Shown here: positions 1 to 7,579 of the stretch, piece after piece
How the letters are laid out: each line of letters starts with the position of its first letter
How positions within the stretch are numbered: position 1 is the first letter of the stretch
Assembly: GCA_045652125.1 (NCBI GenBank)
Contig: JAZRTT010000011.1
Location: 1 to 63,632, forward strand
Source: Avoscillospira sp045652125
GTDB lineage: Bacteria; Bacillota; Clostridia; Oscillospirales; Oscillospiraceae
Direction of reading: 5' to 3'
Length of the DNA: 63,632 nt
Notes under the pieces: model-generated
The model's input: the letters and a program-made list of their open reading frames with translations, nothing else
What the model was told of the DNA's origin: nothing
Databases searched by the model: none
Made by a program: the position numbers and the translations under genes

Positions 1-849
1 GCTGACCGTCTGGCTCTGAAGCTGTTTGATTACCATGTCACCGAGTCCGGCTTTGCCGCTGACATCGGCTTTGAGAAGTTCTGGAACGTCAAGACCCGTC
101 TGTCCGGCCTGACTCCCAACGTCTCCGTTCTGGTTGCTACCGTCCGTTCCCTCAAGATGCACGGCGGCGGCCCCAAGGTCACTCCCGGCGCACCCCTGCC
201 CAAGGAATACACCGAAGAGAACCTGGAACTGCTGGAAAAGGGTACCTGCAACCTGTTCCATCACGTCAATACCATTAAGAAGTCCGGTATCAACCCCGTG
301 GTCTGCATCAACCGCTTCTACACCGATACCGACGCTGAGGTCGCTCTGCTGAAGAAGCTGAGTGCTGAGAAGGGCGTCCGTTGTGCCGAGTCCAACCACT
401 GGCGTTACGGCGGCGAGGGTGCTGCTGAGCTGGCTCAGGTCGTTGTGGAAGCCTGCGAAGATCCCGTGGAAGTTAAGTTCCTGTACGATCTGGAAATGCC
501 TCTGCGTCAGCGCGTGGAAATGATCGCCAAGGAAGTCTATGGTGCCGACGGCGTGATCTGGCAGCCTCTGGCTGTGCAGAAGGCCGAGCGTTTCGAGTCC
601 GATCCCAAGTACGCCGACTACTGCACCATGATGGTCAAGACTCACCTGTCCCTGTCCGACGACCCCACCAAGAAGGGCGTTCCCACCGGCTGGAAGCTGA
701 CCATCCGCGACATTCTGGAATATGGCGGCGCCAAGTTCCTGTGCCCCATGGCCGGTACCATCTCCATGATGCCCGGTACTGCCGCTGATCCCGCCTATCG
801 CCGTGTCGATGTGGACACCGAAACCGGCAAGGTTTCCGGTCTGTTCTAA
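1..849 (+). CDS. fhs: Formate--tetrahydrofolate ligase, C-terminal part (5' end outside window)
   Basis: The frame is open from base 1 and ends at TAA 847-849, giving 282 visible residues, about the C-terminal half of a usual ~556-residue enzyme. The family ATP-dependently joins formate to tetrahydrofolate to make 10-formyl-THF in the cytoplasm. Recognisable stretches are FEKFWNVK, the segment VLVATVRSLKMHGG, HHVNTIKKSGINPVVCINRF, and the C-terminal pattern ending GKVSGLF. It heads a co-directional set with fchA and folD that together interconvert C1-folates. A strong terminator follows directly, so fchA-folD may be only partly co-transcribed with it. Confidence 0.96.
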   Translation, partial: ADRLALKLFDYHVTESGFAADIGFEKFWNVKTRLSGLTPNVSVLVATVRSLKMHGGGPKVTPGAPLPKEYTEENLELLEKGTCNLFHHVNTIKKSGINPVVCINRFYTDTDAEVALLKKLSAEKGVRCAESNHWRYGGEGAAELAQVVVEACEDPVEVKFLYDLEMPLRQRVEMIAKEVYGADGVIWQPLAVQKAERFESDPKYADYCTMMVKTHLSLSDDPTKKGVPTGWKLTIRDILEYGGAKFLCPMAGTISMMPGTAADPAYRRVDVDTETGKVSGLF

Positions 850-868
850 TTTCAAAACTTCGCCCGAA

Positions 869-897
869 CCGGCGGCGTAACCGCCGCCGGTTTTTTT
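869..897 (+). terminator. Intrinsic terminator after fhs
   Basis: A 9-bp G+C-only stem CCGGCGGCG / CGCCGCCGG with loop TAAC is followed by seven T. It lies 20 bases after the fhs stop. Confidence 0.9.
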
Positions 898-920
898 ACC
901 AAGAAAAGGAGAAATTACTT

Positions 921-1541
921 ATGGATATGACTATGGAATCCTGCCGGAAGTTTGTAGAGGTTCTGGCTTCCAATGAACCTGCCCCCGGCGGCGGCGGCGC
1001 TGCCGCACTGGTCGGTGCCATCGGTACGGCTCTGGGCAATATGGTGGGTTCTTTGACCGTAGGCAAGAAGAAATATGCCGATGTGGAAGAAGAGATCATC
1101 GCCCTGAAGGCCAAGTGTGATGTCCTGCAGAAAGACCTTTTGGATCAGGTGGAAGCTGACGAGATCAACTTCGTTCCTTTGGCAAAGGCCTACGGCATCC
1201 CCAAGGACGACCCCAACCGGGATACCATTATGGAAGAAGCCACCATGGTGGCCTGCTCCACTCCTGTGAAGATCATGGAGCTGTGCTGTGAGGCCATGGA
1301 AGCCATCGCTGTGTTTGCCGAAAAGGGCAGCCGTCTGGCTGTTTCCGATGCCGGCTGCGGCGCTGTTTGCGTGAAGGCTGCTTTGCAGGCTGCCTCCCTC
1401 AATGTATTCATCAACACCAAGACCCTGAAAAACCGGGAAGTGGCCGAAGCGCTGAATGCCAAGTGCCTTGGCATGCTGGATAAGTACGGCAAAATGGCCG
1501 ATGACATTTTTGAGACCGTCAAGGCCGGATTTTTTAAGTAA
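921..1541 (+). CDS. fchA: Cyclodeaminase/cyclohydrolase family protein (methenyl-THF cyclohydrolase FchA type)
   Basis: 206 residues, the usual size of stand-alone FTCD_C/FchA proteins. The family catalyses formiminotetrahydrofolate cyclodeamination or methenyl-THF hydrolysis. The N-terminal SNEPAPGGGGAAALVGAIG is the conserved glycine-rich folate-site segment (residues about 17-35), and the rest is predicted helical. An AAAAGGAGAAA ribosome site lies 7-10 bases before the ATG. Position between fhs and folD argues for the cyclohydrolase role in the C1 pathway rather than histidine breakdown. The exact substrate is inferred from context. Confidence 0.9.
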   Translation: MDMTMESCRKFVEVLASNEPAPGGGGAAALVGAIGTALGNMVGSLTVGKKKYADVEEEIIALKAKCDVLQKDLLDQVEADEINFVPLAKAYGIPKDDPNRDTIMEEATMVACSTPVKIMELCCEAMEAIAVFAEKGSRLAVSDAGCGAVCVKAALQAASLNVFINTKTLKNREVAEALNAKCLGMLDKYGKMADDIFETVKAGFFK

Positions 1542-1555
1542 GAGAGGGTAACATT

Positions 1556-2437
1556 ATGGCAAAACTGCTGTTAGCAAAGGAAGTCAATGAAAAGCTCAAC
1601 GCCCGAATCATTGCCGACTGCGAGGCATTGAAGGCTAAGGGCGTGCAGCCCAAACTGGGCATTGTCCGCTGCGGTGAGCGTCCTGATGACCTCAGTTATG
1701 AGACCGGTGCCACCAAGCGTGCAGAACTTTTGGGCGTGGAAGTGGAAAAGTTCGTTCTGCCCGAGGATGTTTCCAAGGAAGAGCTGCTGAAAGTCATCGA
1801 CCAGATCAACGCCAACGATCAGATTCATGGTGTTTTGATGTTCCGTCCTCTGCCCAAGCACCTGAAGGCCGATCAGGACGAGATCTGCAACCGTCTCGAT
1901 CCCCGCAAGGACGTGGACGGCATGACCGACGGCTCCAATGCCGGTGTGTTCATGGGCAAGCAGCTGGGCTTCGCCCCCTGCACCCCTGCCGCCTGCATGG
2001 AGATTTTAGACCATTACGGCATTGATTGCACCGGCAAGAAGGCCGTTGTCATCGGCCGCTCTTTGGTGGTGGGCAAGCCTGCCGCTATGATGCTTATGGG
2101 CAAGAACGCCACCGTCACCGTTTGCCACACCCGCACCAAGGATGTGCCTGCCGTGACCCGTGAGGCCGATATTCTCATCTCCGCCGCCGGTGTTCTCAAG
2201 AGCCTGACCAAGGAATATGTCCGTCCCGGCCAGATCGTCGTCGACGTTTCCATCAACTGGGATGCCGAGAAGATCAACGCCAAGGGCGGCAAGGGCGGCA
2301 TCGCCGGTGACGCCGTGTTCGAGGAAGTGGAGCCCATCGTGGATGCCATTACTCCTGTTCCCGGCGGCGTAGGTGCTGTTACCACCTCTGTTCTCATCGG
2401 CCATGTGGTCGAAGCGGCTAAGAGAGCACAGGGCTGA
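1556..2437 (+). CDS. folD: Bifunctional methylene-THF dehydrogenase / methenyl-THF cyclohydrolase
   Basis: 293 residues, full length for FolD, which links 5,10-methylene-THF to 10-formyl-THF. Family signatures are visible: the Tyr/Lys region LSYETGATKRAELLGV (the catalytic Lys is in this area), the P-rich HGVLMFRPLPKHL, DGMTDGSNAG, the dinucleotide-binding GRSLVVGKPAAMML, and the C-terminal TPVPGGVGAVTTSVLI. It starts 14 bases after fchA with GAGAGGGTAAC as ribosome site, so the two form an operon. Having both FchA and FolD makes the cyclohydrolase step apparently redundant, a common arrangement in acetogen-like Clostridia. Confidence 0.96.
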   Translation: MAKLLLAKEVNEKLNARIIADCEALKAKGVQPKLGIVRCGERPDDLSYETGATKRAELLGVEVEKFVLPEDVSKEELLKVIDQINANDQIHGVLMFRPLPKHLKADQDEICNRLDPRKDVDGMTDGSNAGVFMGKQLGFAPCTPAACMEILDHYGIDCTGKKAVVIGRSLVVGKPAAMMLMGKNATVTVCHTRTKDVPAVTREADILISAAGVLKSLTKEYVRPGQIVVDVSINWDAEKINAKGGKGGIAGDAVFEEVEPIVDAITPVPGGVGAVTTSVLIGHVVEAAKRAQG

Positions 2438-2450
2438 TTTTAAAAACAAA

Positions 2451-2474
2451 GCCGCCCATTCCAGGGCGGCTTTT
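2451..2474 (+). terminator. Intrinsic terminator after folD
   Basis: Stem GCCGCCC / GGGCGGC (7 bp), loop ATTCCA, then TTTT. It ends 22 bases before the next ATG. Confidence 0.85.
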
Positions 2475-2496
2475 CTACTCTGAGAGGTGTTTGGTC

Positions 2497-3834
2497 ATGA
2501 AAGAAAAATGGAAAAATTTAGATGCTGGCAAAACCTTGAACCTGGTCTTTTGGCTGTTTACCCTTGCGTTTTTGGTCATGGCAGTGATCAGCCCTGACCG
2601 GGCGACGGTGTTTTCCGGTCTGAAAGCCATTTATACTACCCCCGGCAAAGTAGTTACCGACTACTTCCGGGTAGGCGGTGTCTCTGCCACCTTTGCCAAC
2701 GCTTTTATTGTGGGCCTGTTCTGCTGCCTGCTGTATCAGCTTCCCGGTGCACCCCGAAACGGCCTGAGCTTTTTAGCCTATGCGCTGACGATGGGCTTCT
2801 GCTTCTGGGGCATGAATCTGTTTAATGTCATCCCCTGCGCCTTGGGTGTGTGTTTGTACTGCCTTGTGAAAAAAGAGCCTTTGGGCAAGAATGTAAACTT
2901 TATGCTCTTTGCCACAGGCTTTGCACCCCTGATCACCGAGATGTTCCTGCGGTATCCCTCTGCCGATGTCGTTCACGGATATACCCTTGTTTCTGTTCTG
3001 GTCGGTGTGGCGGTAGGCCTGTTTGTCGGTTTCTTCACCCCTGCAGGCTGTGCCTATTCCCCCAATGTCCACAAGGGCTTCTGCCTGTACTCTGCGGCAC
3101 TTCCGTTGGGTATGATGGCATTTTTCCTGCGGGCTGTGCTCTATACTATGCGCGGCGTGGCTGTACCGGCAGCGGCTTCCGGTTTTAATCCCCAGCCAAT
3201 TGTGTTCTATGGCTTCTTTGGCGCGTTGTTTATTCTGTGCCTGATTTTGGGCTTGTGGAAAAACGGTTGGTCCTTCCGGGGTTACGGTCTGCTGCTTAAG
3301 GCTTCCGGACATAAGACGGATTATTCCACCCAGTTCAGCCCTGCGCTGGCGCTGATGAATATCGGTATTTTCGGTCTGTTTATCATGCTCTACTACACGC
3401 TGGTTGGTGCAGAACCCAATGGCGTCACCTGCGGCCTGCTCCTTTGCATGGTTTGCACCGCTGTGGCCGGTTCTCATCTGGGCAACGTCTGGCCCATTAT
3501 GGTGGGTTATGTGGTAATGTCCTTTGCGGCACAGGCCCTATTTGTGGGGGAGGAATTCCCCAGAACCATCGGAGCACAGGCCATCGTCATCGGCATGTGC
3601 TATGCCAACGGAATGAGCCCTATAGCAGGCAAATACGGTTGGTTCGCCGGTGTGGTTGCGGGTATGATTCACTATGTGCTGGTGGTCTGCGTACCGGACC
3701 TTCACGGCGGCTGGCTGCTGTACAATGGCGGCTTTACTGCTTGTTTTGTCGCACTTTTGTTCGTTCCCGTTTTGGAGCGGTTCTCCAAAACCAAGGAAGA
3801 GCGGAACGTCTGCAAGGCAGAAAAAAACGCATGA
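2497..3834 (+). CDS. Polytopic membrane protein, DUF1576-like
   Basis: 445 residues, strongly hydrophobic, with roughly ten to twelve membrane segments. Examples are LVFWLFTLAFLVMAVIS near the N-terminus, and later segments such as VGVAVGLFVGFFTPAG and VVAGMIHYVLVVC. The general pattern (GFAPLITEM, a Gly-rich TPAGCAYSPNVHKGFCLY motif, and MSPIAGKYGWFAGVVAGMIHY near the end) agrees with my memory of DUF1576 integral membrane proteins of Clostridia; the function is unknown. The ATG at 2497 has GAGAGGTG seven bases upstream and is preferred over an in-frame TTG at 2491. The stop overlaps the sfsA start by ATGA, implying translational coupling. Confidence 0.75.
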   Translation: MKEKWKNLDAGKTLNLVFWLFTLAFLVMAVISPDRATVFSGLKAIYTTPGKVVTDYFRVGGVSATFANAFIVGLFCCLLYQLPGAPRNGLSFLAYALTMGFCFWGMNLFNVIPCALGVCLYCLVKKEPLGKNVNFMLFATGFAPLITEMFLRYPSADVVHGYTLVSVLVGVAVGLFVGFFTPAGCAYSPNVHKGFCLYSAALPLGMMAFFLRAVLYTMRGVAVPAAASGFNPQPIVFYGFFGALFILCLILGLWKNGWSFRGYGLLLKASGHKTDYSTQFSPALALMNIGIFGLFIMLYYTLVGAEPNGVTCGLLLCMVCTAVAGSHLGNVWPIMVGYVVMSFAAQALFVGEEFPRTIGAQAIVIGMCYANGMSPIAGKYGWFAGVVAGMIHYVLVVCVPDLHGGWLLYNGGFTACFVALLFVPVLERFSKTKEERNVCKAEKNA

Positions 3835-4514
3835 TCCGATATTCCAACATGGTGCCGGGTACATTCTGTACCCGGCCTAACCGATTTATTGCCCATATAG
3901 AGATCGGCGGCAACAGAGAGATCTGCCATGTAAAAAACACCGGCAGATGTCGGGAATTGCTGATCCCGGGTGCAAAAGTATGGTGCCAGTCCCACAATAA
4001 CCCAGCAAGAAAAACAGCTTGGAGCTTGATTTGTGTGGAAAAGGGCACTCGGCTGATCAATATAGACTCCCAGGTTCCGAACAGCGTGGCAAAAGAGTAC
4101 GTGTCTCGCGGAGGGCTGGGATTTCAACCGGATCTGTTGAAAACAGAACAGTTCTTCGGCAGTTCCCGGTTCGATCTGTACTATGAAGTGGGCAATCGGC
4201 ACGGGTTTGTAGAGGTCAAGGGCGTGACGCTGGAGGAGGACGGAGTGGTTCGATTCCCCGACGCGCCTACACAGCGGGGCACAAAGCATCTCAGGGAGCT
4301 GCAGGAAGCTGTCAGGAAAGGTTATGAAGCGTGGGTTCTGTTTGTGGTGCAGATGTCAGATGTTCGATGTTTTGAACCCAATGCACCGACAGATCCGGCA
4401 TTTGCCGCAGCACTGAAAGAAGCGGCTGCAAACGGTGTACAGCTATGTGCGGTAGAATGTGATGTGACCCCCGACAGCATTTGTGCGGCAAAAAAAGTCC
4501 CGATTATCCTATAA
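3831..4514 (+). CDS. sfsA: DNA/RNA nuclease SfsA
   Basis: 227 residues, normal length. SfsA was first described as a sugar-fermentation stimulation factor and is now regarded as an OB-fold plus PD-(D/E)XK-like nucleic-acid enzyme. Visible signatures are CHVKNTGRCRELLIPGA (residues about 33-49), the EVK-type catalytic core in GFVEVKGVTL, and FPDAPTQRGTKHLREL. The reading frame continues upstream, but the ATG inside the ATGA overlap with the membrane-protein gene fits the family N-terminus. Its biological role next to a DUF1576-like gene is not evident. Confidence 0.93.
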   Translation: MIRYSNMVPGTFCTRPNRFIAHIEIGGNREICHVKNTGRCRELLIPGAKVWCQSHNNPARKTAWSLICVEKGTRLINIDSQVPNSVAKEYVSRGGLGFQPDLLKTEQFFGSSRFDLYYEVGNRHGFVEVKGVTLEEDGVVRFPDAPTQRGTKHLRELQEAVRKGYEAWVLFVVQMSDVRCFEPNAPTDPAFAAALKEAAANGVQLCAVECDVTPDSICAAKKVPIIL

Positions 4515-4546
4515 GGAGCTTGTCATTGTTATGACAAGCTCCTTAT
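4511..4546. terminator. 16-bp perfect palindrome spanning both convergent stop codons
   Basis: ATAAGGAGCTTGTCAT, loop TGTT, then its exact reverse complement. The stop codons of sfsA (4512-4514) and of the facing L,D-transpeptidase (4543-4545) both lie inside the stem. No long T-tract follows on either strand, so it may be a weak bidirectional terminator or a 3'-end stabilising stem. Confidence 0.7.
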
Positions 4547-5961
4547 GATTCCATCGGCTGGTAGTGGACCACCACCGGAACGCCGAGTTCCATATGTTCA
4601 AAAATTGTCTTCATTGCATCTGTGGGCGTGTTGACACAGCCATGGGAGCCATCTTCCAGGTAGAGATCGCCGCCAAATTCCTGCCTCCACGCAGCATCAT
4701 GAATACCATAGTCACCGTTGTAACCGACCCAATAATCCACATAGACATTATAGTCCGGGCCGGAGAGCCAACGATTAGTGTCCAAACTATCCACGGCATA
4801 CAGACCCGGCCAGGTCCATCTGCCTGCCGGCAGCCCTGTAACCACATCCGTATATACCAGCGCTTCTCCCTTTTCATACAGGACCATCTTTTGCCGTGCA
4901 ATATCTACCTCAACGTAGATATCCCCCAGAGAGTAGGGTGCATTGTTCCGGGTGCAGAAATACGGTGCCTTCAACAAGGTTGAATCCAAGTTCAGCAGTT
5001 GATTTTCCAATTGCTGCAGGAGCGTTTCCCGATCCAATTCATAATGGCAGCCCAAAAAATCAAGCGGAACCGGTCCTCTGCCATAGCTGTCAAGCACATA
5101 GGGCGTCACCCCTTGCGGACACAGCGCTGCCCATTCTTCCACCAGCTGCTCCAATGCCGCCCGATCGACCTGAACGGTATTGGTTTCACCCAGAAACACC
5201 AAGGGTCCCGCCGCCACTTCTACCGTCTGCATCAACAGCTTCACAGGGATGGTCACATCTGCTGCATGCTTCATCAGCTGCTCTGCCTCCAGCGTCAGTT
5301 TTTCCGCCGTTACCGATGGCAGCACATAAGCTGAACAGTCTGTAATTTCAAAAGCTCGCCGACGCTCTTTCCTGGGTGTGATCTTCCATCCGTCTATGGC
5401 CTCAAAAAGGCCCTGGCGGATATTTTCTTCATCCACTTCCGTTCCAAACTTCTCCGGAACAATGGCATAGACACCGTCTTTCAACTGGATATACGCATCG
5501 GTTGTCGGCTGCCGGTCCATAGCCTTCAAATCCATCAACACCGCCGAAGGATCCAGCCATTCCCCTTTCAGGGTCACAGCCTGTTCTCGACCGACACCCA
5601 AATTAGACCATTTTTCCAAAAAGGTCAACTCAGAAAATTCGCCGTGGGACAGTTTCTCTGCATCGGTAAAGCACGCTTCCGCTGCTTCGATAGCCGGCTG
5701 CAAGAGCCCCAGTTCCTCCAGCTTGTATGTACCCACCGTTTCTCCGTTTTCCGTAACGGTCAAAACAGATTTTTCCAACTGTGCCTGAAAGGCAAAGTAT
5801 GTTTCATACGCGTTTTGCTGATCCCATCTATTTTTGGTCACACCCAGCATCAATACAACAACCAGCAAGGCAGGAATGACCCAATACCGTTTTTTCGCCA
5901 ATTTATCCTTTTCCTCCGCACAGAATCGCTGCGACTCAGCCGCAGCGTTTCTGTCTGTCAT
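4543..5961 (-). CDS. Membrane-anchored L,D-transpeptidase (YkuD domain)
   Basis: 472 residues. A short cytoplasmic N-terminus is followed by one membrane segment (YWVIPALLVVVLMLGV, about residues 26-41). A long extracytoplasmic region of the peptidoglycan-binding PG_binding_4 type spans about 60-330, and a C-terminal YkuD domain spans about 345-465. The catalytic signature GIHD...DGSHGCVNTPTDAM is complete, with the nucleophilic Cys in SHGCVN. The family makes 3-3 cross-links in peptidoglycan or attaches proteins to it. It follows the S1-domain gene after only 4 bases and is probably the last gene of the divIC-yabR transcript, so the enzyme may act during division or cortex formation (inference). 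Confidence 0.93.
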   Translation of the reverse strand: MTDRNAAAESQRFCAEEKDKLAKKRYWVIPALLVVVLMLGVTKNRWDQQNAYETYFAFQAQLEKSVLTVTENGETVGTYKLEELGLLQPAIEAAEACFTDAEKLSHGEFSELTFLEKWSNLGVGREQAVTLKGEWLDPSAVLMDLKAMDRQPTTDAYIQLKDGVYAIVPEKFGTEVDEENIRQGLFEAIDGWKITPRKERRRAFEITDCSAYVLPSVTAEKLTLEAEQLMKHAADVTIPVKLLMQTVEVAAGPLVFLGETNTVQVDRAALEQLVEEWAALCPQGVTPYVLDSYGRGPVPLDFLGCHYELDRETLLQQLENQLLNLDSTLLKAPYFCTRNNAPYSLGDIYVEVDIARQKMVLYEKGEALVYTDVVTGLPAGRWTWPGLYAVDSLDTNRWLSGPDYNVYVDYWVGYNGDYGIHDAAWRQEFGGDLYLEDGSHGCVNTPTDAMKTIFEHMELGVPVVVHYQPMES

Positions 5962-5965
5962 TTGA

Positions 5966-6400
5966 TTATCTTCTCCTGGTCTTTGTCTTGTGATCGGAAT
6001 ACTGCTTCAGACCGGAGATTTTATTGTCACTATCTGCCATAAATTGCTTCAGCATATCATCAAAGGTCTGCGGCTGGCGTTCCACAGGCTGTGCCGGTCT
6101 GGCCGGACGGCCGGAATGACTGTCCTGTGCCGGGCGGCCGGGGCGATCTCCGGCTTGCCGTTGGGGTGCAGGCTGCGTCCGCCGGATGGACAGGTTGATC
6201 TTTCCATTATCCGTTCCAATGACCATAACTTTCACATCCTGACCTTCTGTCAGATGTTCACGAATATCATTGACATAGGCATAGGTAATCTCCGAGATAT
6301 GTACCATTCCGGTCTTATTTTCAGGCAGCGCAATAAATGCACCGAACTTGGTAATGGATTTGACTTTACCTTCTAAAATAGTGCCTACTGTTAACTCCAT
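5966..6400 (-). CDS. yabR: S1 RNA-binding domain protein (YabR-like)
   Basis: 144 residues. The N-terminal S1 domain (1-72) reads VGTILEGKVKSITKFGAFI, then KTGMVHISEIT and the VKVMVIGTDNGKINLSIRR strand. The remainder is a low-complexity, basic, Pro/Arg-rich linker and a short tail. In Bacillus the equivalent yabR follows divIC, the same order as here, and such proteins resemble general stress protein 13. It probably binds RNA or ribosomes; the precise role is unknown. Confidence 0.88.
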   Translation of the reverse strand: MELTVGTILEGKVKSITKFGAFIALPENKTGMVHISEITYAYVNDIREHLTEGQDVKVMVIGTDNGKINLSIRRTQPAPQRQAGDRPGRPAQDSHSGRPARPAQPVERQPQTFDDMLKQFMADSDNKISGLKQYSDHKTKTRRR

Positions 6401-6430
6401 ACTTTGAAAAAGTCCCCCTAAAGAATAGCC

Positions 6431-6709
6431 TTATTGACCCACATCGTAGAATACGATCTCACCTCTGGAGACCATACCCAACTTTTGGCGGGCAACAGCT
6501 TCAATGCCCTCCTGCGTATCCAGATCATCGATTGCCTGTTCCAGACGCAAATTTTCCTGTTTTTTTGCGTCGATCTCGTTTTGCAGAGTCTCTGCCTCTG
6601 CGTCTCTGACCGCCACTTGACTTTGGAGGGAAACCAGCGTAACGGTAGCGTACACTACCATCACTAAAATCAGGATTTTCGTCAGCAGCGAAGACCGTTT
6701 GAAGCGCAT
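6431..6709 (-). CDS. divIC: Septum formation initiator, DivIC/FtsL-like
   Basis: 92 residues: a basic start, one transmembrane helix (KILILVMVVYATVTLVSL, about 11-28), then a coiled coil rich in Glu/Gln (about 35-72) and the family end REGxAR-like EGIEAVARQKLGMVSRGEIVF. It is a bitopic divisome protein that would pair with FtsB/FtsL-type partners and FtsQ/DivIB. GGGAGG lies 8 bases before the ATG. Its position between yabQ and yabR is the Bacillus order. The upstream YabQ frame runs about 185 bases into this gene in another frame. Confidence 0.9.
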   Translation of the reverse strand: MRFKRSSLLTKILILVMVVYATVTLVSLQSQVAVRDAEAETLQNEIDAKKQENLRLEQAIDDLDTQEGIEAVARQKLGMVSRGEIVFYDVGQ

Positions 6710-7175
6710 GGTTGTTTCCTCCCGTTCCTGTTTGTTTCCGGCGTCTGGAGAACCTAATGATACGATTTATTGTAACCCATTTTCTCCAGAATGAAAAGTA
6801 CTTTTTTGCAATTTGAAGTAATTTTTTTAATATTTTTGTCAAAGGGACGAGTATGATCCTTAGAATATTGCAAAGGCTGTGTAATATCCCCTGCCAAAGC
6901 ATCAAAAAAAGACGACTGGCAGTTAAAAACCACGCCAGCGCACCCACGCTGATTGCCAGAAGATCATAGAGCCGAAGCAGGCCGCCGCCGGGATAAAGCA
7001 TAAACCAGAGCAATCCTCCCAGCAGGATCAGACCAAAGCCCAGATCCAGCAATCCCGTCAAAACCCGGCAGCTGCGCCGTAGCCCCCGCAGCAGATCATA
7101 AACCACAGCCAGGCCGATCCCCAGAATAACCGCTGTAAAGAATTCCCCCGCCTGAGACAGTACCGGCTGCTCCAT
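6525..7175 (-). CDS. yabQ: Spore cortex protein YabQ, with out-of-frame overlap into divIC
   Basis: 216 residues. The first ~120 hold four hydrophobic segments (FFTAVILGIGLAVVYDLLRG, LLDLGFGLILLGGLLWFMLY, LYDLLAISVGALAWFL, ILRIILVPLTKILKKLL), the expected YabQ topology, which in Bacillus is needed for cortex formation. Its ATG shares one base with the yabP stop (TGATG). After about residue 155 the frame runs through divIC in a different frame and gives an Arg/Lys/Gly-rich tail unlike the family. Either the overlap is genuine or a frameshift removed the natural stop. Confidence 0.85.
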   Translation of the reverse strand: MEQPVLSQAGEFFTAVILGIGLAVVYDLLRGLRRSCRVLTGLLDLGFGLILLGGLLWFMLYPGGGLLRLYDLLAISVGALAWFLTASRLFLMLWQGILHSLCNILRIILVPLTKILKKLLQIAKKYFSFWRKWVTINRIIRFSRRRKQTGTGGNNHALQTVFAADENPDFSDGSVRYRYAGFPPKSSGGQRRRGRDSAKRDRRKKTGKFASGTGNR

Positions 7176-7462
7176 CAGCCAAAGAGCCTTGCCAGAAAGC
7201 TGCCGGTCTCCCGCTCCGTATTTTCATAGGTCAGGGATACCACCGTTCCATCCACATGGACTTGTCCGCCATCGAGGCTCAGAAGCTGCAGATGCAGCCC
7301 TTCTCCCCGAACCACCAGAGTCCCCCGGGTGGTATGGAGAACCACCATTTCTTCATCGAAACTTTCCACTTCGGTAACTCCCGTCATATTCAGCCGGCTT
7401 CGTCCGTCCAACGTTATTTTGTGGGGCAGTTCCAACTCCTTTTCTTCATATGCATATGCCAT
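7175..7462 (-). CDS. yabP: Sporulation protein YabP
   Basis: 95 residues, normal for the YabP/YqfC family. It contains the characteristic LPHKITLDGRSRLNMTGV near residues 12-30 and FDEEMVVLHTTRGTLVVRGE. The chosen ATG has AGGAGA a few bases upstream; the frame remains open further upstream but that extension is not family-like. It is followed by yabQ with a 1-base overlap. In Bacillus subtilis yabP-yabQ are mother-cell (SigE) genes, and a SigE-like promoter is visible upstream. Confidence 0.92.
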   Translation of the reverse strand: MAYAYEEKELELPHKITLDGRSRLNMTGVTEVESFDEEMVVLHTTRGTLVVRGEGLHLQLLSLDGGQVHVDGTVVSLTYENTERETGSFLARLFG

Positions 7463-7489
7463 GGCGTGTCTCCTTTCTCCTTCTGGTTC

Positions 7490-7518
7490 AACATATGCTC
7501 GTCCTTCCGGGATTATGA
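7490..7518 (-). promoter_or_regulatory. Candidate SigE-type promoter for yabP-yabQ-divIC
   Basis: On the minus strand TCATAAT is followed after 14 bases by CATATGTT, close to the SigE pattern (ATATT-like -35, CATAnnnT -10). It lies 28 bases upstream of the yabP ATG. The match is partial. Confidence 0.35.
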
Positions 7519-7547
7519 TGGACAATTTCCAAAAAACACGATAGAAT
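7519..7547 (+). promoter_or_regulatory. SigA-type promoter for uvrB
   Basis: TGGACA, 17-base spacer, TAGAAT, located 33 bases before the uvrB ATG. It overlaps the back of the divergent SigE-like promoter. No LexA/SOS palindrome was noticed in this gap. Confidence 0.6.
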
Positions 7548-7579
7548 AGAAACAAGACACAAGAAAAGGAGTACCTCCC

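Noticed and set aside
2491..3834. Start at TTG 2491 for the DUF1576-like protein
   Set aside because: ATG 2497 has correctly spaced GAGAGGTG; the TTG would place the ribosome site too close.
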